Shown piece by piece: positions 60,467-64,000 of a stretch of 64,000 bases of DNA. Both the position numbers and the translations under genes were made by a program. Source of the stretch: Planctomycetaceae bacterium (GTDB lineage Bacteria > Planctomycetota > Planctomycetia > Pirellulales > Lacipirellulaceae); contig PABB01000056.1 of NCBI GenBank assembly GCA_002702655.1, positions 62,001 through 126,000 on the forward strand, written 5' to 3'. Every line of letters begins with the position of its first letter. Within the stretch, counting starts at the first letter, position 1. The notes below the pieces were generated by a model. That model worked only from the letters and a program-made list of their open reading frames with translations, did not search any database and was not told where the DNA came from.

Positions 60467-61981
60467 CTATCCGGCGGCGTACCAAGCCTCCAGCCACGGC
60501 GCGATCCACGGATTCCAGGTCGGATAACTGGCCGAGAGGGCCGAGATCGCCAGCAGCCCCAGGGCCAACCCCCGCCGCCGCCGCGTCCGCGACGCCCAGT
60601 CGGCCGCGGGCAGCAGGCCCCACAGCCACAGCGGCGAGAACCAGAACATCCAGCGAAATCCGCTGGTCATGCCCCCGTAATTCCGGTCGGCCAGCGGCCG
60701 GGTCAGGTAAAACGCCAGGCAAACGACCGTCATCAGCAGAATTCCGGCCGCGGCGGCCCGGTTGAACAACTCGCCCCGGCGGAGCCACATTGCCAGCCCC
60801 GCCATGGCCAGCAGCCACACCGGCGTCAACGAGAACACGCCGTGATGCCCAAGGAGCACGTGGAAGGCGTAGGCGGCCTTGCTCGGCTCGCCGCGATCGA
60901 CGCCCTGCGGATCCAGCCAGTAGCTCTCGATGGTGCGGCCTTCCAGCTCGTAGCTGTAGCGATACCAATTGTCCTCGGGATCGGTCTCGCTGCGGTGGGC
61001 GTACGGCGGCCGCCAACTGGCGTGAGCGGCGTAGTTTGTGCCAAAGAACGCCGCCGCCACGACCGCGACCGCGGGGGCGAAGCCCAGCAGCGTCGCCCCC
61101 ACGTTGTGCAGCGCCAGCGCCGCACCAACCAGGGCCAACAGCGACAGCGCCGGCAACTCGTTCGAGGCGGTCAAGGCTGCCGCGAAGCCAGCCAGCGCAT
61201 ACCACCGCAACCGCTCGTCGCGGTCGGCGACGATTCGTGCCACGGCATACAGCGTGAAAGCCGCCCCCACCGCGGCCGGCAGGTGATTGTTCAGCACGAC
61301 GACAAACGGCTTGTGCATCGTGGCCAGCGCCGCCGCGGCGACGACGAAGATGCGGCCCCAATCGGTCGTGCCGAAACGCTCGGCGAGCGCCGCCACCACC
61401 GCGATCATCACGGCCAGCGGCAGCACGTTGACCAGCATCAGCATCAGCCGCCCGACGGTGTGCGGCTCGTCGCCCAGCGTCATGCCGGTGGTCGTCGTCA
61501 CCAGCCAATACAAACCGGCGGTGGGTACGTACGACAACGGCGGTTTGCTGGAGTACAGATGCAGCTCGCCATCGCGGCCGCGGTGCTGCACCATGTCGAT
61601 CGTGTTCCAACGATGGCGGTCCAACACGCCGTCGATCTCAAACGTGCCCAGCTCGACCAGCGCGCGAATCGCCAGCCAGCGGCTGCGATCGTTGCTGCTG
61701 AGGAAGGGGCGCATCAGCGCTTCTTCCCGCTCGATCGCCGGCAACTCCTCGGCAATCCGCTCGTCAACGGCCGCGTCGTCCAGTCCCTGCTCGACCAACC
61801 GGCGGCGCAACGAGTCGACGCGGACGTTGACCGCCCGCTTCTGCGCGTCGAGCCGATTCACCGAATCGACGGCCAGCAGCCGCCCGGTCGCATCGCCCAC
61901 GGCCAACGCAATCAGGATGGCGTACACGCCGCGGCGCAGCAGGCGGCGGTCGTCGTTGGCGGCCGCGTCGGGGGACGTCAT
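60467..61981 (-). CDS. Polytopic membrane protein, possible ArnT/PMT-like glycosyltransferase
   Basis: The protein has 504 residues with about ten hydrophobic helices. The first helix is near residue 20, then a periplasmic stretch of about 120 residues rich in Arg, Glu and Asp (DSLRRRLVEQGLDDAAVDER), and SKPPLSYVPTAGLYWL, a pattern seen in GT39/GT83-type lipid-linked sugar transferases. Its start overlaps the stop of the upstream GT2 gene by ATGA, so the two are translationally coupled. GT2 proteins of that type make polyprenyl-phosphate sugars, which membrane glycosyltransferases use. The pair probably modifies an envelope glycan or protein. The enzymatic call rests mostly on context. Confidence 0.7.
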   Translation of the reverse strand: MTSPDAAANDDRRLLRRGVYAILIALAVGDATGRLLAVDSVNRLDAQKRAVNVRVDSLRRRLVEQGLDDAAVDERIAEELPAIEREEALMRPFLSSNDRSRWLAIRALVELGTFEIDGVLDRHRWNTIDMVQHRGRDGELHLYSSKPPLSYVPTAGLYWLVTTTTGMTLGDEPHTVGRLMLMLVNVLPLAVMIAVVAALAERFGTTDWGRIFVVAAAALATMHKPFVVVLNNHLPAAVGAAFTLYAVARIVADRDERLRWYALAGFAAALTASNELPALSLLALVGAALALHNVGATLLGFAPAVAVVAAAFFGTNYAAHASWRPPYAHRSETDPEDNWYRYSYELEGRTIESYWLDPQGVDRGEPSKAAYAFHVLLGHHGVFSLTPVWLLAMAGLAMWLRRGELFNRAAAAGILLMTVVCLAFYLTRPLADRNYGGMTSGFRWMFWFSPLWLWGLLPAADWASRTRRRRGLALGLLAISALSASYPTWNPWIAPWLEAWYAAG

Positions 61982-63015
61982 GGCGATTCCCCGTGGGCGG
62001 GCGACGCAGGCTCGTCGATGGTTTGATATCGGGGAGAAGCTACGCCGCTGGCCGCCGGTTCGGTGCGCTCGGCAATCGAAAACTCGTCACGATCGCGCGA
62101 CACGAGCGCCGCGATCATCTCGGCCACGAAGCCAATTGCCAACAATTGCGTGCCGATCAGCACGGCAACGAGCGAGTAGTACAACGCCGCCGTTTGGTGA
62201 AGATGAACGGGCTCGTCTCCGATGGTGCGCGACCAGCACCACACGATCGCCAAGTAGATCATGCCGACGATGCCGGTGAAGAGCGAGATCAGCCCCACCG
62301 AGCCCAGCCAATGCTGCGGACGACTGCCAAACCGCGTGATGAACTGCACGGTGAGCAGATCGAGCAGCCCCTTGGGGATCCGCGACCAGCCGTACTTCGA
62401 CTCGCCGTGCTCGCGCGGGCGGTGCTCGACCGGCGTCTCGCCGACGCGAAACCCGCGGGCCGCCGCCAGCACGGGGACAAACCGGTGCAACTCGCCGTAC
62501 AGGCTGATTTCGCCGACGACTTCGCGGCGATAACACTTGAATCCGCAGTTGTGGTCATGCAGCCGCACGCCAGTCAGCCGGCCGACCAGCGCGTTGAACA
62601 CCTTGCTGGGCCACCGCTTGTGCCAGGGATCGTGCCGGGTGCGTTTCCAGCCGCTGACCACGTCGAGCCCCTCGTCCAATTTGGCCAACAGCTTGGGCAA
62701 CTCCGCGGGGCTGTCCTGCAGGTCGGCGTCCATGGTGACGACCACCTCGCCCGTGGCCGCGGCGAACCCCGCCGACAGCGCGGCCGCCTTGCCGAAGTTG
62801 CGGCGAAAGCGGATCCCCTCGACGCGCGGGTCCTCCGCCGCCAACGCCGCGATCTCACGCCACGATCCATCCGTCGAGCCGTCGTCGACCAACACGATTT
62901 GCAGGGCGTAGTTCTGTGTCTCAGCCGCGTCGGAAAGCTCCTCGTGCAAGGTGCGCAGCGTGGCCGCCTCGTTGAGCACGGGGACGACAACGCTGATGCG
63001 GCGCAGTTCGGGCAT
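61978..63015 (-). CDS. GT2 polyprenyl-phosphate glycosyltransferase (DPM1/GtrB-like)
   Basis: The protein has 345 residues from ATG 63015. The GT-A domain starts ISVVVPVLNEAATL, with VLVDDGSTDGS and the DXD-like acceptor of the metal in VVTMDADLQDSP. FRRNFGKAAALSAGFAAATG and HDHNCGFKCYRREV are typical of dolichol/undecaprenyl-phosphate sugar transferases. Two C-terminal membrane helices (SLFTGIVGMIYLAIVWCW, SLVAVLIGTQLLAIGFVAE) anchor it as in GtrB. It would load a sugar onto a polyprenyl phosphate at the inner membrane for use by the coupled downstream gene. Confidence 0.9.
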   Translation of the reverse strand: MPELRRISVVVPVLNEAATLRTLHEELSDAAETQNYALQIVLVDDGSTDGSWREIAALAAEDPRVEGIRFRRNFGKAAALSAGFAAATGEVVVTMDADLQDSPAELPKLLAKLDEGLDVVSGWKRTRHDPWHKRWPSKVFNALVGRLTGVRLHDHNCGFKCYRREVVGEISLYGELHRFVPVLAAARGFRVGETPVEHRPREHGESKYGWSRIPKGLLDLLTVQFITRFGSRPQHWLGSVGLISLFTGIVGMIYLAIVWCWSRTIGDEPVHLHQTAALYYSLVAVLIGTQLLAIGFVAEMIAALVSRDRDEFSIAERTEPAASGVASPRYQTIDEPASPAHGESP

Positions 63016-63274
63016 GGTTCGGTGATCAAGATCGTCGCGGCGACGGCGAAATGCGGGTATCGCGGCCAGCAAACCCTCAGGATACACGCAACGGCCGCCG
63101 ATCGCATCGCCAGTGGCGCGGCGTCGAGTCGCGGGCGGCGTCGCTGCCGTGGGGTCGCAGCGCCGGTTGTACCGATTGTGCGGGCCGCGACCCCAACGCG
63201 ACCGGCGCTTCGGCGTGGCGCCCAATCGCATACACTGGCGCTGTACTACCTTGCTTTCCCGGGAGGCCGCCGCC

Positions 63275-64000
63275 GTGCCCCGCGTCGTGTCGTTTATCGT
63301 GCTGCTGGGCATCCTGCTGCTCATCGGCTCGCTCTTCTTCCAGGTCATGGTGCAGTTCGTGCTGCCGCTGTTCCTGGCGGCGGTGCTGGTGGTGATCTTC
63401 AAGCCGCTGCACGAATGGGTTTGCAGCAAACTACCCGAACGGCCGCGAATTGCCGCCTTGGTCACGACGTTCCTGATTGTTTCGGCCGTCGTGCTGCCCA
63501 CCGTGGGACTGGGCTGGCGGGCGTACTTGGAGGTGCGCGGGCCCGTCGTCAGTTTCTTGAACGACGAAGAGGCCCTCTCGGAACTCACCGAAGCATTTTC
63601 AGAACGCGAGAATCGCCTGCTGAAGCTCTACGAGGACACGTTCGGTTCAAAACTCGACCTTGGCGGCTTGATGGAGGACGCCAGCAAACTCGTCAGCGGG
63701 TGGCTGCTCAGCGGCGTCAAAGCCGTCTTCGGATTGCTGGTCGGAATGGCCATCATGTCGTTCGCCCTGTATTACTTTCTGGCCGACGGGCCCGGCATGG
63801 TCAAAGCGCTCATGCAACTCTCGCCGCTGGACGACCAATACGAGCGCGAGTTGCTCGACAAGTTCTCCAATGTGAGCCGCTCGGTCGTGGGGGCCGTGTT
63901 GCTGTCGGCGATCGCCCAGGGGTTTCTCGCAGGCATCGGCTACTTGGTCACGCTTAACGACGAGGCGCCCATCGCGCTGCTCACGCTGCTGACGACGGTG
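63275..64000 (+). CDS. AI-2E family transporter (3' end outside window)
   Basis: From the GTG at 63275 an open frame of 242 codons runs to the end of the window. GGGAGG lies 8 nt ahead of the start. Hydrophobic helices (FIVLLGILLLIGSLFFQVMV, VLPLFLAAVLVVIF, ALVTTFLIVSAVVLPTVGLG), the Pro-x-His segment FKPLHEWV and the later GMAIMSFALYYFLADGPGMV match the AI-2E/PerM permease family. Members export small molecules, and some act as Na+/H+ antiporters. The remaining third, including the conserved C-terminal helices, is beyond the window. It is divergent from the GT2 gene, 259 bp apart. Confidence 0.88.
   Translation, partial: MPRVVSFIVLLGILLLIGSLFFQVMVQFVLPLFLAAVLVVIFKPLHEWVCSKLPERPRIAALVTTFLIVSAVVLPTVGLGWRAYLEVRGPVVSFLNDEEALSELTEAFSERENRLLKLYEDTFGSKLDLGGLMEDASKLVSGWLLSGVKAVFGLLVGMAIMSFALYYFLADGPGMVKALMQLSPLDDQYERELLDKFSNVSRSVVGAVLLSAIAQGFLAGIGYLVTLNDEAPIALLTLLTTV

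Overview
The window is a GC-rich bacterial chromosome segment that looks like a planctomycete, most likely of the Pirellulales type. The markers are LEDRR signal regions at the N-termini of giant extracellular proteins, PEP-CTERM tails, dockerin-type calcium repeats, a GEVED domain, a BBP7 outer-membrane barrel, and complex I genes with enlarged subunits. The taxonomic call is inference; the window has no rRNA.

Layout: (1) 1-10 kb: 3' part of rsgA, an MscS channel, an M42 peptidase, a VOC protein, a very cysteine-rich lipoprotein, a divergent TetR/methyltransferase pair, a beta-propeller PEP-CTERM protein and TatD. (2) 10.2-23.4 kb: a minus-strand complex I operon, nuoI-A-C-D-H-J-K-L-M-N plus a trailing gene of unknown function. 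nuoB, E, F and G are absent. Between nuoC and nuoD sits a four-helix-bundle ORF, framed by inverted 7-bp-periodic repeats and read in frame into nuoD. (3) 24-32 kb: csrA with a clear terminator, tRNA-Glu(UUC) directly before hemH, a sucrose-phosphate synthase/phosphatase pair facing an invertase-like hydrolase, a JmjC/cupin protein, pyroglutamyl peptidase and an aldo/keto reductase. (4) 32-42 kb: a secreted thioredoxin-like protein, a PH-like membrane protein, a secreted phosphatase with a C-terminal CxxCH haem motif, and a YhaN/YhaO (SbcC/SbcD-like) pair whose nuclease partner has lost most catalytic residues, then a hydantoinase. (5) 42-54.5 kb: an extracellular block with a subtilisin-like protease, a BBP7 barrel and a beta-helix protein. 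(6) 54.8-64 kb: hflX, an SDR, a small membrane protein, an RluA-type synthase, a haem peroxidase with PEP-CTERM tail, a membrane protein/GT2 pair and the 5' part of an AI-2E family transporter that runs off the window.

The most unusual signal is a set of short intergenic arrays with strict 7-bp periodicity (4.4, 5.0, 10.2, 20.7/21.1, 38.7 and 40.2 kb) but locus-specific unit sequence. Two loci carry them as inverted pairs: one encloses the four-helix-bundle ORF in the nuo operon, the other only 34 bp. A 9-bp-periodic inverted pair flanks the beta-propeller gene. Two copies of a 77-bp double-palindrome and a 27-bp perfect inverted repeat lie at 56-58.5 kb. Together they suggest several families of small dispersed elements, one apparently carrying a protein gene into an essential respiratory operon.
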